Shown here in pieces: positions 25,201 to 37,900 of a DNA stretch of 64,000 nucleotides. The DNA comes from Spirodela intermedia. Its lineage: Eukaryota > Streptophyta > Magnoliopsida > Alismatales > Araceae. A program made the translations under genes and the position numbers. Location: positions 3,171,501 to 3,235,500 of the forward strand of contig LR746278.1 of the NCBI GenBank assembly GCA_902729315.2, given 5' to 3'. Each line of letters begins with the position of its first letter. Position 1 is the first letter of the stretch. Under the pieces are notes generated by a model. That model was not told the DNA's origin and made no database searches. It saw only the letters and a program-made list of their open reading frames with translations.

Positions 25201-28200
25201 TGCCATCCATTGATCTCGTTAGAGCAGAGTTGTGTTGATCCATTGGGTCCGTTTTAAATTAGGCCAAGTAGGCCCATTCTCTTGTCCTCCTTTGCTTCCT
25301 ATCTTCCTCATCCCTGTCCTCTTAGTTGGCTACGGTATGGGGATTGCATTGTATGGTTCTTCTGAACTTTTCTCTTGAGACATCCAAAACTGCCTATTGC
25401 TCTCTGAAAAGGTTACTTGTCTCATACTGATCATCCCATCTGTAATTACATCTAAGTTGCTAATAATGACCACATTCACAGTCAACTTGCTTTAGTGTTG
25501 TCATCAATTTTTATACATAAGAGGTAGAGCATATAGCCTGAAGGTACATGGTAGTCAACTGGTTTCTCCTCGTTCATTGGATATTCAAGCATGAGATCTT
25601 CGCCTAAAAATATCTACCATAAAATAATAAATCATATAGATCAGACAGGCTCACCAAGTAACTACGAGATTCAATGAAACAAATGGACAATGTTTTTCTC
25701 TTTTGACTGGTTCTGATCATCATGAGGAGGCATCAACAAGGGTGTGTCATATTAATTATAAATGGAATATCAATAATTGATTTAAGACAAAAATGCAGAT
25801 AAGGTGCTGTATTTGAGAAATGGGACTATCCACATGAAACACCAAAATTTGTAATGAAAAGGCTACAACAGAAGATATTATTATGCATTATCAAAGAGGT
25901 TTTATGGAATTAAAGTACTAATATGATATGAATCTCTTCCAAAATATATTCTCATATGAAATATATCCAGCAAATGAGACACAGATGAAAAAGAATTGAG
26001 AACAACACCTCATTTTCCCCGAAATAAGTTGTCATAGACATGGAACTCAATGCTTGATCCTTTGGCAAAAGAAGAGAAGATGTCGAACATATTCCCAACT
26101 GATTCAATTAAAAAACGTAATGAATATAATCACTTGGTCTGAAAGCGGAAAACGAATACTTTGTGAAACAACAGGAATACCCAAAGAGACCAAAATACTT
26201 ACAAAGGTAAGACTTATGACAAAAAATATGCGGTAAGATGCTTCTATGAGCGCCAGAAATTGTCCTGTGATGAAAATAACCAAAATTTTATCATGTTAAC
26301 TCCAACCCAGTAGAAAACCAGGACAATATTTATTCAGCTCCATTATTAAACTAGGTATACTCAACCATGATCCCTTGTAATCAATGAAAGCCTAAACACT
26401 GATGCAAACTATACAAGGAGAAATCCATCGGAAAAAATCTATTCTACTACTCAAATCATAGAAACTAACAATTACCCTGGCCAAAGAAAAAGGAAATTAT
26501 CTAGGTTAAGGAAACAAAAAAACTAGGAAACTGATCAACAGAATCTAACTCCTAATCACACGTTTTTCCCACACGCTTCACTGCCACTATCACTTGGATG
26601 ATTGTGTCTCTTTTGCAAGCGGGATGAGATTCCCACTGCTTTCATGGGTGATTCCAAATGCTCTCTAATCCCAATAGTATAGCATGTTCAAAGCTGCACA
26701 GGTTCCATGCTTGATGATATTTTCTTCCAATTTCTAGTAAATGACGGCCATAATCCTTTTACGTTTTTCACCCAAAACATAATAATTATTTGCACGTCTC
26801 CAATATAACTGGGAGAATCCATCATTCCCCACCATGTAACTGAGAGATTTGAGAAAGTAGCTCCAATGACACAACATTTGGCAGGCACAAGATGCGATTT
26901 AGTAGAGTTCTCCGGTACACTTCATTGTTTCCCTTTATTGTATATTGTTATTCTATGATCACTCACATATTTATTTGGTCACTGAAAGCATTTTAGGTTT
27001 CAATTTGTACCTAATTTATGAACCTCCTATTCTTGCGTACATTATTGCGTGCATTATCATTAAAATACAACGAAATAGGATTAAGAAGGGTTCACGACTT
27101 TTTGTAGTCAACATTAATTATTTAATCGGATGAATGAATCAAGTCCCTAAGCGGAGATAGTACAGGTTACAACAGTAAACTTACAATAAAATATTGTTTG
27201 AAGCATATTTTATTGTGATAAGATGACGAGAAAAGGTACAGATCTATACCCAACTCCGAAGCTATCATGAAGGACAAAAGTGAAGTTGCAGTGGTTAAAC
27301 TAGTCTGCAAAAAGAAAATAGAAACGCAAGGGATGCGCGTATTATTTACGAATCAGAATAATTACCCAAAGGGATAAGAGAATAAATCTGGTAACACAAT
27401 AAATCATTCACAAATGGATTCTTCCTAGATAAATGGGATATGAAAATTAATACAAGTACACAAACCGGAGGAAAATGCACAGAGAGGCTAGATAATATTT
27501 CATGCGGATAGGAATCCGTTGAATACGAACATTCAAGAGAAGCCTCTGAAAATCTTGCCAAATGAAAAACACTTTGCATCAAATTAGCAAAACCAAAGGA
27601 ACTTTTCTAGGTGTACCCTGTAACCATGTATAGTATCAGGTGATGAGTCGAAAATTTCTATATGCATAACCATCATAATTCATCCGCTGCATGTCATTGT
27701 TTACTTGGGGACCAAATCATACTTTCCATTTGATTGTTACACAAGATCAGCAAAAGATCCCCAATTTAAATACTCATAGTATTTATTTTCACAGCCAGCA
27801 TTCCTCACGTCTTACCACACGATGACAAAATTCGAAGGGAAAACATAAATAATTATTTAAAAGCCGAAAACATGTGATGATGGATTTGGAAAAGACAAAA
27901 GAAAATAGAAACGGGATAGAATGAATGAAACAGAGTAATAGTCTTTAATGAGACTCGCATGAGTTTTCCCATGATCAATTAACATGGAGATGTATGTAAT
28001 TGCATTGGAATGATGAAAATTTGGCATACCATTGTTTGATATTCTTCTTCTGCAACAAGGTGAAATATATACGAGGAGAACACCAAGCGTGTTGACATTC
28101 CAAAACCATAGATGACCTAGAAAGAACACAGGGCAGAATAAATGCTAGAAACAGAGCAGCGACCTCCGGGGTTATGCAGAAAAAAGAAACCCCACAGCTT

Positions 28201-31200
28201 CTATGGGGTGTGTAGAAAATAATTATCATTCGTCCTATGAAAGTTTAAAGGATTAATTATCAATGAAAACAATAGCAACATAAGACTAAATACAAGCAAG
28301 ATGATCATAGATCAATAATAACAAGAAAAAAACATCTGATAATTTTTATAAGCTTCATAGGTATTCTACAACTATAATCTTCTCCCAATGTAAACTTGTA
28401 TCTGGGCAAGATCTCCCTCAGCAATAGTTGCTTTAATTTGAATTCTTAGGTACTGCCCACTTTCGCACATAATTCAATTGTTCTTTAGATCTCTCATAAT
28501 ACTTGTACCGAATATTCATTCCATTTCGGTGGGGCCTGTTACTTGAGATTAGTTGTGGCTGCCACATCTCACCTCTTTTCATTTCCAAAGTTAAATTCTG
28601 AGGCCTTTGTACAAGGCATATCAAAGCATCCACATCTCACCAAACATTATTAAGCCTAAGAATACTTTTCTTCTGCCCGAAGCTCAGCTCTGTATGCAAT
28701 AGGTACAGGTCCCAATAGGATGAAGAATGGACAGGTCTGATCAGGACCAGTACTGGCTCAGTACTAGTACATCTTGGCGGAGACAGGCTTTAGCCTCAGA
28801 ACAGAGTACTAATCAACCCGATGTTGGCGAGCTTCCACCTTTCATGCCCATCCCAGCCTTTTCCCAAGCCCAAAGCTTATATGAAAGTATATTCAATTTA
28901 TATCTAAAATACTGTTACATCTTTTTTGGAATTTCAAGTTTTGGCCGGACCAAGGCCTACACTTAATATTATACAGGTCACAAAAATACTGGATGTAAAA
29001 TTATTTTAGGTACAAGTGTAAACAATGAGGAATAAATTATTTTTTTGCCAGATCAAGACAGAGTACATTTTATTCTTGACAAGCAAGAGATTACACCTTT
29101 CAGGATTGTCCTTGATATCCATACCATTAAAATAGCTCCAATTGCTTTTACTGGTAGAAGCAGCACTTTCCAAAATCTTCCAAGCTTAACTTCATCAAGT
29201 GGACATTTTTAGTATCTTCAATACTTTTAATTCCCTAACTACAAAGGCCACATCGACGGCAACAATGACAAAAGAAATACCAATTCCAGGTCCATAAATA
29301 TGTTCAAGGACCAAGAAAACGTCATAAAGAGACCAGAAGTGATCAAGTATACTAAAAAGGAAACTTCTTAATTAAACAAGAGCTATTATGGTTGACATTT
29401 TATTATACTTTTACCATAAATATGCTTGACAAGAAACCCCAAACCCCTTTTCCCAGCTCATATGCTATGCACACATCAACCTGATGGACAAAAGCCCAAT
29501 TGCTTTTGCAAACACAAGAGATTACCAGAATGAAAATTATGTAAAGGAGCAGAAAGCATGCCAACTGTGAAATAGTTACCTGCATAATTTTCATGGAAAA
29601 CAGGGATTTTCCTGCCCAAGCAATGATATAAGTTGCAACCATTCCCAATGTCCCTGTGAACGAGACATCAAAACAGTTTATATTTAAAAAGAAACTCAAA
29701 AACATGCATGAGGGTTATTAAAATTGATGCTGTGTTGTTCTAATGCTGACAATGGAAACCGACACCAAAACGTGGGAAAAAACTTGCATAGCCCGAGGAA
29801 GATTCTGAAGACAGGAGTACATTTTGACAAAACAGGACATGAATATTCATTACCTGATCCATTATATGCAATCAAGTGAGTGGAGACCATGAATTTCCAG
29901 AGCCAATAAGTTTTAGTCGTAGGTCATATAGTGCATACTTTTATACTGACCAGATGATGCACAAACACTAAAGAGGAAACCTTCTTCTAAATAATAATAT
30001 GATATCTTGATGGAGATGACATGGGAAATCGATTCGCTCAATGAGTGTAAAATGCCCTTTCTCCAGAGTTAATCCAGTACATCGTATAAAAAAAAATGTA
30101 CTTATCCTACAATGTGGAGGTGCACTCCGAATGGCGAACAATGATCTGATTTGAGGGAGAAAGGATTTTAGAGCATTAAAGCTGCCTTTCACTCTAATAT
30201 TCCATTATGAAGACATGATTTTTATTGATGACTTGCAACTGTTCAACAAGCGGAATCAGAATGCCAGACTGAGTTAAGTACCGTCTAGATGGGTGGAATT
30301 GGCCTGGTATGGAAGCATAACTACACAATTTTCTCTGGGAGCAGCTTAAAAAATCACGGTGGAACAAAATATGAATCTGAGGTTTCCAATATTTTCACAG
30401 AATGAACTGTCAGGTTTCCAATATTGAATCTGAGGAATTCTTCCTTGACCCAAATGCGCATTAAGGCTTTAGAAATGAACATGCCTCTAATCTGAAATTT
30501 CCAGACACAGTATCACTAGATGTCAAAATCCTCTCCTTTCAATTTCGGAGACCTACCTTAGATTAGAATCGGTTCGTTACAAATCAACTTTCATGCAGCA
30601 CAGAAGATGATGCCATGGTACATGGGAACAGTTCCGTTGCCCTCTGTTTCCAGGACTTGGTTTTGTTTCCTGAATCAAATTAAGCATGGTTATCCAGGAT
30701 TATTTTCTCTTGACACCTCATCTTGGAAGATTCTTGTGATGAGAAACGTGCATTTCAGGAGGTTTTCTTCTACCTGACTTGAACCAACAACAGTCAGATA
30801 TATTGATTATCCAAAAAGACTACCATATTTCTTCAATCTACAGGAGCTTCAATGGTAAACGCTTTTTTCTTATATAACACGGCAATTAAATGAGCCTCAG
30901 GTCCTACTCAAAAATATAAATTCACTGGCCGGGATCTGCTCTGACATTTAAAGCTAATGGTAATCAAGTACGCTGGAGCACCGCCCTAAATGTATTGAGA
31001 CAGATAGCTGCCACATCACTTCGTTCCCATAGAGAAGTAAAACAAGATAGCATCCATCAATAATTTAGCTCACGTTTCGTGCTACATCTGAATCAGGCAG
31101 ACAATGAAAGAAGAAGAGATGAACCAATTTTCAATGAAAAATTAATAAATAAATTAACTACTAAAATGGGGTAACCGCATTAAAATGGTGGCACGAAAAT

Positions 31201-33241
31201 ATTCGATTTTTTAACCAGGGGAAGGGAAGAAATTTGGCAGCCTCAGACACTGTAGAACTGTTATCTTACTTTCTTCGAGAGTAATTTCACATTAAAAAAT
31301 GATATACAGAGGTATACATTTCTCAGGGAATAAAGTCAATTCATGCTAAATCATGATCAACCTACGTACCCTTTTTGGGTCAATAAATTTATAACTTAGG
31401 AAAACAGTCTTTGTTGTCGAAAGGCCAAAAAACCATGGAAATATCAGATTGTAATGCAGCATATCACATAGTATCAGTCAGTACAAGTAGTAAAGCAATT
31501 CAAACACCAATAGTGTCTGAATACAGTGTCTAAATACCTTCAGTACCAAACACAGAGTGAAACAGGGAAATGTTCCTGGTTGTCTTAAAAAGAGTACCTA
31601 ACAAGATGACGACTTTGTGTGACAGATAAAAACAAGCTGGCGCCAAAAGCAATGTGAAAAAAAGTTGTGCATAGATGCTGCACGGATATATATCAATTGT
31701 AACCTGCATTAAAAAAAGACTATCAATGGCATCTTCCCCCTACATCTGAATAAACTGTGATTGAAAACTTTCGTTAAGGTGTTATGACATTTAAATATAA
31801 TGCAAACCTAAGAGACATCAAAAAGTGACTGTTTGCTTCGTTTCATATGGGTGATATAAAATAAGATGATTTCATCACATGACATGAATTTGAGAAGACC
31901 ATACTTCACAGACCAGAAAGGAAATTGATATAAGAATACAGGAGCCAATATACAACAGTAAAAATTACACTCTATCAACTACAAGTTGGAATTCGGGCAA
32001 TCCATCCTGTGGGATGGGTAGAGTGCATTGAAGTAAATTACAGCTGACATTTGTTTTACGTTTTCGACATTGCATATCCACAACGGAGACTCCAATTGCA
32101 ACATCTTGGAATAGAAAGGAATTTTCTAGGACGTCAACCACTGCCTTCAACATGGATCTTGGAAGTCGTTTCATTGATCTTATTAAAGATCATAAGTGAG
32201 TAAAATCTTAATGATATGCTTTTCACGAAGTTCGCAAACTGTAGACTAAATATTTGTGACATAGTGAGCAGACTTCTAAATATCTTTGTCTAATAGGCAA
32301 TGAAAAAGAAGAAAATTAGGAATTCATTTCATTCTTCGCTATCCTGAGCCAACTTGTCCTGGCAAAAGACTCTGTGAAGGACGGAGTTTCGAAAACGAAT
32401 CTCATCTTCCATTGATCATATTATATAGAAGTTTAGCAACCATTACACAATAAGTGATAAATATATACAAATGGCCTGATGTATAACGGGAACAAATAGT
32501 GAATCTTCCTACTTTAACAGGGCTGACCAGTGCTGCCACATCCGCTCAAGTTATGTGCATTCTCTATTAGTTGCTATACATAATACGAAGAACTTGCAGG
32601 TTAAGAATCAAGCATTCACCGCCTGAATCATAAGCATCAAAAGGTCACACCACTTATTTTGGTCCCCAAAACTACTCAACAGCCTGGTGTCTGCTTCTGA
32701 AATACAGTTCCCCGTGGCACAGAGACACTGACATGTTACGTTTCCAGAAGCAATAAACGACTTCATACTTGAAAACGTCTGCTTTCCCTGTGGGTTCGGC
32801 TCCATGTAAACAAGTTTAACTGGTCTAGGATGAAATATGTGAAATGGATCATGGGCTCTCTGGCCTCTTTGCGGCCGTTCCGGTACGGGGGGATGGTCTT
32901 AGAGAAGTTAACAATGGTATAAGCAGGACTAACGGAGGCTATAACTTTGAAAAACGTTCCGGTACTGCTTTCAGACGGTTTAGAAGAGAAATCAAAACCA
33001 GATACCGGAAATTCCAGCTATTATCCCAGATACAACACAGAAAATGGACCTGGAAATTACTGAAGTGCTTGACGGAGATGAGGTACGGCACGAGGTAGGG
33101 CTCTATGGGAAGAAACTGCGAGGAGAATGAAAAGAGAAGCAACACGGCCAGCAGTTTCTTCGACCGATGCGAACCACCATCGCGGTCACGACCAACGAAC
33201 GGCAGCAGAAACATAAGCCCACTCTTCCAACCCTCCTCCAT
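22206..33241 (-). CDS. SLC19-type (reduced folate / thiamine carrier) membrane transporter, possible frameshift
   Basis: Members of this major-facilitator family carry folates or thiamine; the substrate here is unknown. Exons: 33241-33050, 31703-31538, 29653-29580, 28116-28030, 27304-27250, 26264-26202, 26059-26009 (tentative), 23207-23146, 22911-22491 and 22346-22206 (TGA). They encode about 436 residues, near family length. Family-like blocks are the first membrane segment with IEPYLVPYLISVKHFSN, YGFGMSTRLVFSSYIFHLV, the loop end GWIRMLKETWRGRT followed by LSLWSAFAYAGFCLVQNYG, and a C-terminal run of membrane helices. All junctions are AG/GT and phases agree except at exon 6. There a run of seven T (rc of 26220-26226) shifts the frame between GQFLALIEASYRIFF and VISLTFVSILVSLGIP; six T would restore agreement. 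The start chosen is the first ATG (33241); GTG further upstream is not used. HUB2 diverges from the same promoter region. Confidence 0.8.
23208..26008. other. Long intron of the SLC19-type gene, no recognised content
   Basis: A 2.8-kb stretch between the tentative exon at 26059-26009 and the exon at 23207-23146. It contains a G run in a poly-purine tract near 23282-23302 and longer stretches (about 23850-25600) whose composition differs slightly from nearby introns. Translation in six frames gave nothing I recognise, so an old transposon relic is possible but not shown. A missing loop exon of the transporter could also lie here. Confidence 0.35.
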
Positions 33242-34994
33242 CACAGGGGGCCTCCGCAGACACCCCAGGCGGGGGGGCTGCACCAGCAGAGCCCCCCGCT
33301 TCCTCCACCCTGCGCCGGTAATCTCCTCCTCTTCCGTATCCGGCGGTGATCTTCGTCGGAATTCGTTGGCCGATGGTCGACCGATGTACCCATGTGTGTG
33401 TGTGAGAGAGAGAGAGACAGAGTAGCAAATACATATTACCGGGAAGTAATATGCATAAATTTATATAGTAATGATAAATCTAAGAATCATACTTTTATAA
33501 TTAATTAATGTTAGGTGGAAAGTATAAAATTATCTGATAAAGGAAAATTAAATATCAATTTATATGGATTTTTCAATGAGATCATTTAAAATTTATGCGG
33601 GAAACTAGTCTTAATATTTATTTAAATAAATACAATTACTATCACATCACGATAATGGCTCATTGATAAACATGATTGAAGGTATTTCAGGGGTAGGAAG
33701 AAAATGCGTAATATGCCTGAAAATGGGAACAATAAGCCGAGTAGGGTATTGGGCCTGGGCAGGCGGGCTTCCAGGGGGCGCCCAGCCCGTTAACTACATA
33801 CAATTCAGAGCGATTGTGAATCAATCCCTCGTTACTCTTTTTGGTGCGCTCCCCCTCCCCCTTCTTCCGGCGCTCGCCTCTCTCGCTCTCTCAGTCCCGC
33901 CGCTGCTGGCGTAGGGGGAAGAAAAGATCGGCACCGGCGAGGGTGCGGGCTCTTCCGACGGCTGTCACCTGGAAGAGGTTTCCATTTCTCCCCGTGTTCT
34001 TCGGGCCTGTGCCGCGTTGCTTCGCTGCCACTCCCGGGATCGAACATGCTAGGGTTTTCTGTTTCTATTCCGAAGTTTTCCGTCTACATCCGTCCTAGGG
34101 GTTCTTTGATTTTAACCGATGCTTCGTCATGGAGCGCAGATGCCGCCGGCCGCGTGCACAGCATCATGCACATGGTCGTTCAAGCATGGAGTCAATTCTT
34201 TCCCCATCCACCTCTGCCGTATCATGATGGATCGGGGTCTCTTTCTGCGTTTAGTTAATAAAATTCACTCTTACTATAGAAATTTGGTTTGCTCTTTTTT
34301 TTCTTGGTTGTTTGGGAATCCTATATTTTCATGTGTTGTGTTTTCTGGTCTGGAATACTGTCTCAGGTCTGAAAGAATTTTTCTGGGAATATTATCTTCG
34401 TCATCTATTTTGGCCTTGGCACCCCGCATAGTAGGCCTTATGTTTTTGTTCATGGGAGTCGATTATTGTTTTCTGTTTGATAGTGTTCAGATCGGTTAAT
34501 GTTTCAGAAGTTGATCAGCAGAGGGGGAAAAAGTGTAAAGAAGAGACTTTTTCTCTCATTTAATTCACATTCATGAAAGCTCCGATTTCGTTTCTATGCT
34601 GATTTAGGTCCCAACTTTGGTTCCAAAAAGGGGTCACAACAGTGTGATTTAGATGCTATCTGTAGATTTTTTTGAATGGCGTAAGAAAGCCTCGTTCTGC
34701 CATTTGTAGAGATTTTTCTTTCTAGTTTTTGGTGCTGCCTGGAGTTTTCCTTTAGAATTCAAAAAATGGCTGTTTTCTAGTATTTCACTTGAAATTTTAA
34801 TAAGCATTTCAACAATTACAACTCGAAAATTTCTTTTAAATCTAGTTACTAAAAAGAAAATATCGAAAGAATCATTACTTTTAGGAAAGGTTTAAAAACG
34901 TTGCTGAGGCTATCTGATTCTCGTTCATATTCTATGCTTATTGTCGAATTTGCAACTGCAGTACAAAAGAGTGGCCTCTAAGGGGGAAGTGGGG
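33242..34994. promoter_or_regulatory. Divergent promoter and 5' region shared by the SLC19-type gene and HUB2
   Basis: The two genes point away from each other. The stretch contains a GT/GA low-complexity run (about 33392-33420), AT-rich sequence at 33430-33670, and a tattgggcctgggc site II-like motif near 33749 followed by a C/T-rich segment that looks like plant leader sequence (33840-34050). A HUB2 5'-UTR intron is likely, because the first coding exon is preceded by a good acceptor (ttgcaactgcag, ending at 34961). I could not fix the matching donor. Confidence 0.5.
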
Positions 34995-37900
34995 ATGAAG
35001 CGACGCCACTTCAGCCCTGTCTCCCCCACTGTCGCAGCGGCTGCTGCTGCCAAGAAGAATGCGTTGTTTCCATGCTCGGAGGAGAGAAAGGTGCACTGTC
35101 GTCCCATGGTTCGTGGTTTCGATTCGTTCATGTTGTTATCTTGAAATAATGGCAAACATCAGCGAATTGCATCTAGTCAATACGATTTTTATCCTTGTGA
35201 AATGTGTGTTGAAAGGTTGTTGGTAAACTTGTGTGCAATGACTACCTAGTTTGAGATATGCAAGCAGTTTTCTTAACAGATATCTTCCCTCAGTTTGCTT
35301 TTCTGATCTACATTCTATTTTGTTACGTGCTTTATGTTTTTTTCTATGGTTATGGCTTCCCTCTTGAGTTTCTCAAGTGCATTGTATTTCTTATTATTAA
35401 TAAAACATTCCTCATGTTTCTGTTGGATTGCCTATGAGTGTCTAATTACTATAAGAATGAGTTCCTAATATTTAATCCAATCGATGGAATACGTCTCTTC
35501 TGAAGTTCAACCCCCTCTCCCCCCTCGACCCCGCTCATAAAAAAGTAAATAAAAATAAGTACATAAAATAAAATAAAGAAAGGATGCTTAAGTTAGAAAC
35601 TGAAGCATCCATGTGGCTCAGTCCCCATTTGCTGCTTAAGTGATAATGTAGTGTGGAGTTCAGTGGACAAATTTTTCTTTAATGGCTACAGGATACTGTA
35701 AAAATAAGTGCTTTCAATTGGTGTATATTAATGATACTAAAAATCTAAAAAATTTCATAGATGATCTGAAGAAGGACATGCCTAAGATATGTGCGATTTC
35801 ATAGTTTAGAATGATAAGAAGCTGGCTCTTTCACGTGCACTGTATAACTTCAGTTTGTTCAAAAAGTTTTGATTTAATGTGTGTGTGCCAGATCTATGAT
35901 TACCTTAATTTTCAGCTGCAGATTCGTCACAACGTTAAATCTAGGATAAAGGTATAGTTATTATCGAAAATTTGGTGCTATAAGGAGATAATTTTGGAGA
36001 AGTGCAATGCGATCAAAATACAATTGTTGACAACGAAAGTTCACCTTTTAATATCCATGACGTTCCTTTTCCTGTTGCCCATTGCGATATGCCATAGTCT
36101 GCAACTTTTTATAGTTTTTTTTCAGAAGCTTATGTATTTGGAAGAAATTGCTGCAAAAGCTTTTAACACTGGTTTGGAGTATCAATAGCTGTGTTTGTGT
36201 AGCTCTGGTACTCCAGAATATTAGCGTTTGCAACGGTAATGATGTTTGCTGACCGAGAATCTGGAATGATATTATGTCTTTTTTGCCAAAGCATTGCCTT
36301 TCTTTTAAGTTATTGGTTTCTATGGAAACACCATGCCTAACATGATATTGACGACAAATAATGTCTGAGTATTTTTTTTAGTGTTCTATCTAGTTGGCTC
36401 CTGATAGTGCTGGGATTGATATATCTGCACTGTCTTCCCCACATTTATCTTTTTTTCTTATTTCTCTGCTTTCAGCTTGATACTACTGTGCTTCAGTATC
36501 AAAACCAAAAACTCAGTCAGCAGTTGGAAGTTCAGAAATTCGAATATTCTGCTCTTCAGAATAAATTCAACCAACTCAAAGATGACCAAAAGTCTTATGA
36601 TGACACATTGGCTACTGTAAAAAAGTCATGGGAACAGGTATTTGGTGTCAAACAAATTTATCTTTTAGCTTTCATTTCAGCAGTATCATCGAGGTTTCCC
36701 TCTCTCAATTGAACAGCTTGTTGATGAGTTGGGATCTGTGTCAAGTAGAACAAGAAAAACGTCAAGTGGTTCTCCAGCTTTTGAGGGTAAGTTTCAAGAT
36801 TTGTCTCTTTCTAAATTCCATAACGCATAATGTGAAAACGGGTTCTCTGTTACTCAATGAGGCGATCAATGATACTTGTCAACCTTCAATTTTGAAGCAT
36901 TGTATGCCATTTATGTTTTAATCTTTGTGGTGTAGTCTGTCTGTCTAATGCGCATGTTATATCTTCTAATACAATATTTAGACAAGAATAAATAAATGAT
37001 CTTACTGATTCACTGTCTGACTGATTGTGGAGCTAGAAAATTTTCTCTAGCCATATTTTAAGTAGAAGATGAACATTCCTTCAGCATATATATTTGAAGT
37101 TTTTGTCCCATATTCCTTCAGTTTAATTGGTTGAAACCATTCTGACGTGCTGACCCTGCTAAACATTTCGCCATCACTTTAGTTTTGACTTAAGAGGTCA
37201 TTGCGCTTGCAAGAATATCAGACTTTCTTCTTTAGCCATACAATGTAAATCGCATGTTTGGAAAGCCGCTGTTGTCTACAGTCTCAAGGATTGTTTGGCG
37301 CTCCTAACTTCTGGAATGGGAGTGATAATGATACATAGCAGATATTTCTTTTTTCTGTTGATGTCTGGCTGGAGAATGTTTAGTTTTTCATGGAACGAGA
37401 GGACTCAAGCTTGTTTCAGTCAGTTCTGGGGATAGTTTGGTAATGGGTTAGGACTGACTAATTTTAACCTCCTGTTGGTTCCGGATTCTAATTTATCCAA
37501 CTTTCAGTTTGATAACACGCACACTCTCTCTGTCATAGGTTGAGTTGGGTTAATTTAGTCTTCGATTTGATAACAGCGGGGATTTGTTAAAAAGGCTGGG
37601 TTCCTAATATTTGACCCTTTTGGTCAAACAAGTTAAGTGACTTTGTCTGAGTTTATGCCTAACCGGGGCTCATGTGACTCGCTCAGTCATCTGAGCTTAT
37701 CAAGGTTGGATAGCTGGGCTATCACGGATAAACTCAGATAACCCAGATTATGTCAGTTGTAAACAGTTGTTAAACCACTTCCTGGAGTGCAATGGCGATG
37801 TTGTCAAATTATTTTGTTATCAGTTTTCACACAGAGTCTACCTTGGACCAATTTTGTAGGATACCCTCATGATTTAGGTGGACACTTCTGGAGATCACCA

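Noticed and set aside
26688-26888. 66-residue minus-strand ORF (MPAKCCVIGATFSNLSVTWW)
   Set aside because: It suggests a retroelement scrap, but I could not match it to a specific protein, so it is not listed.
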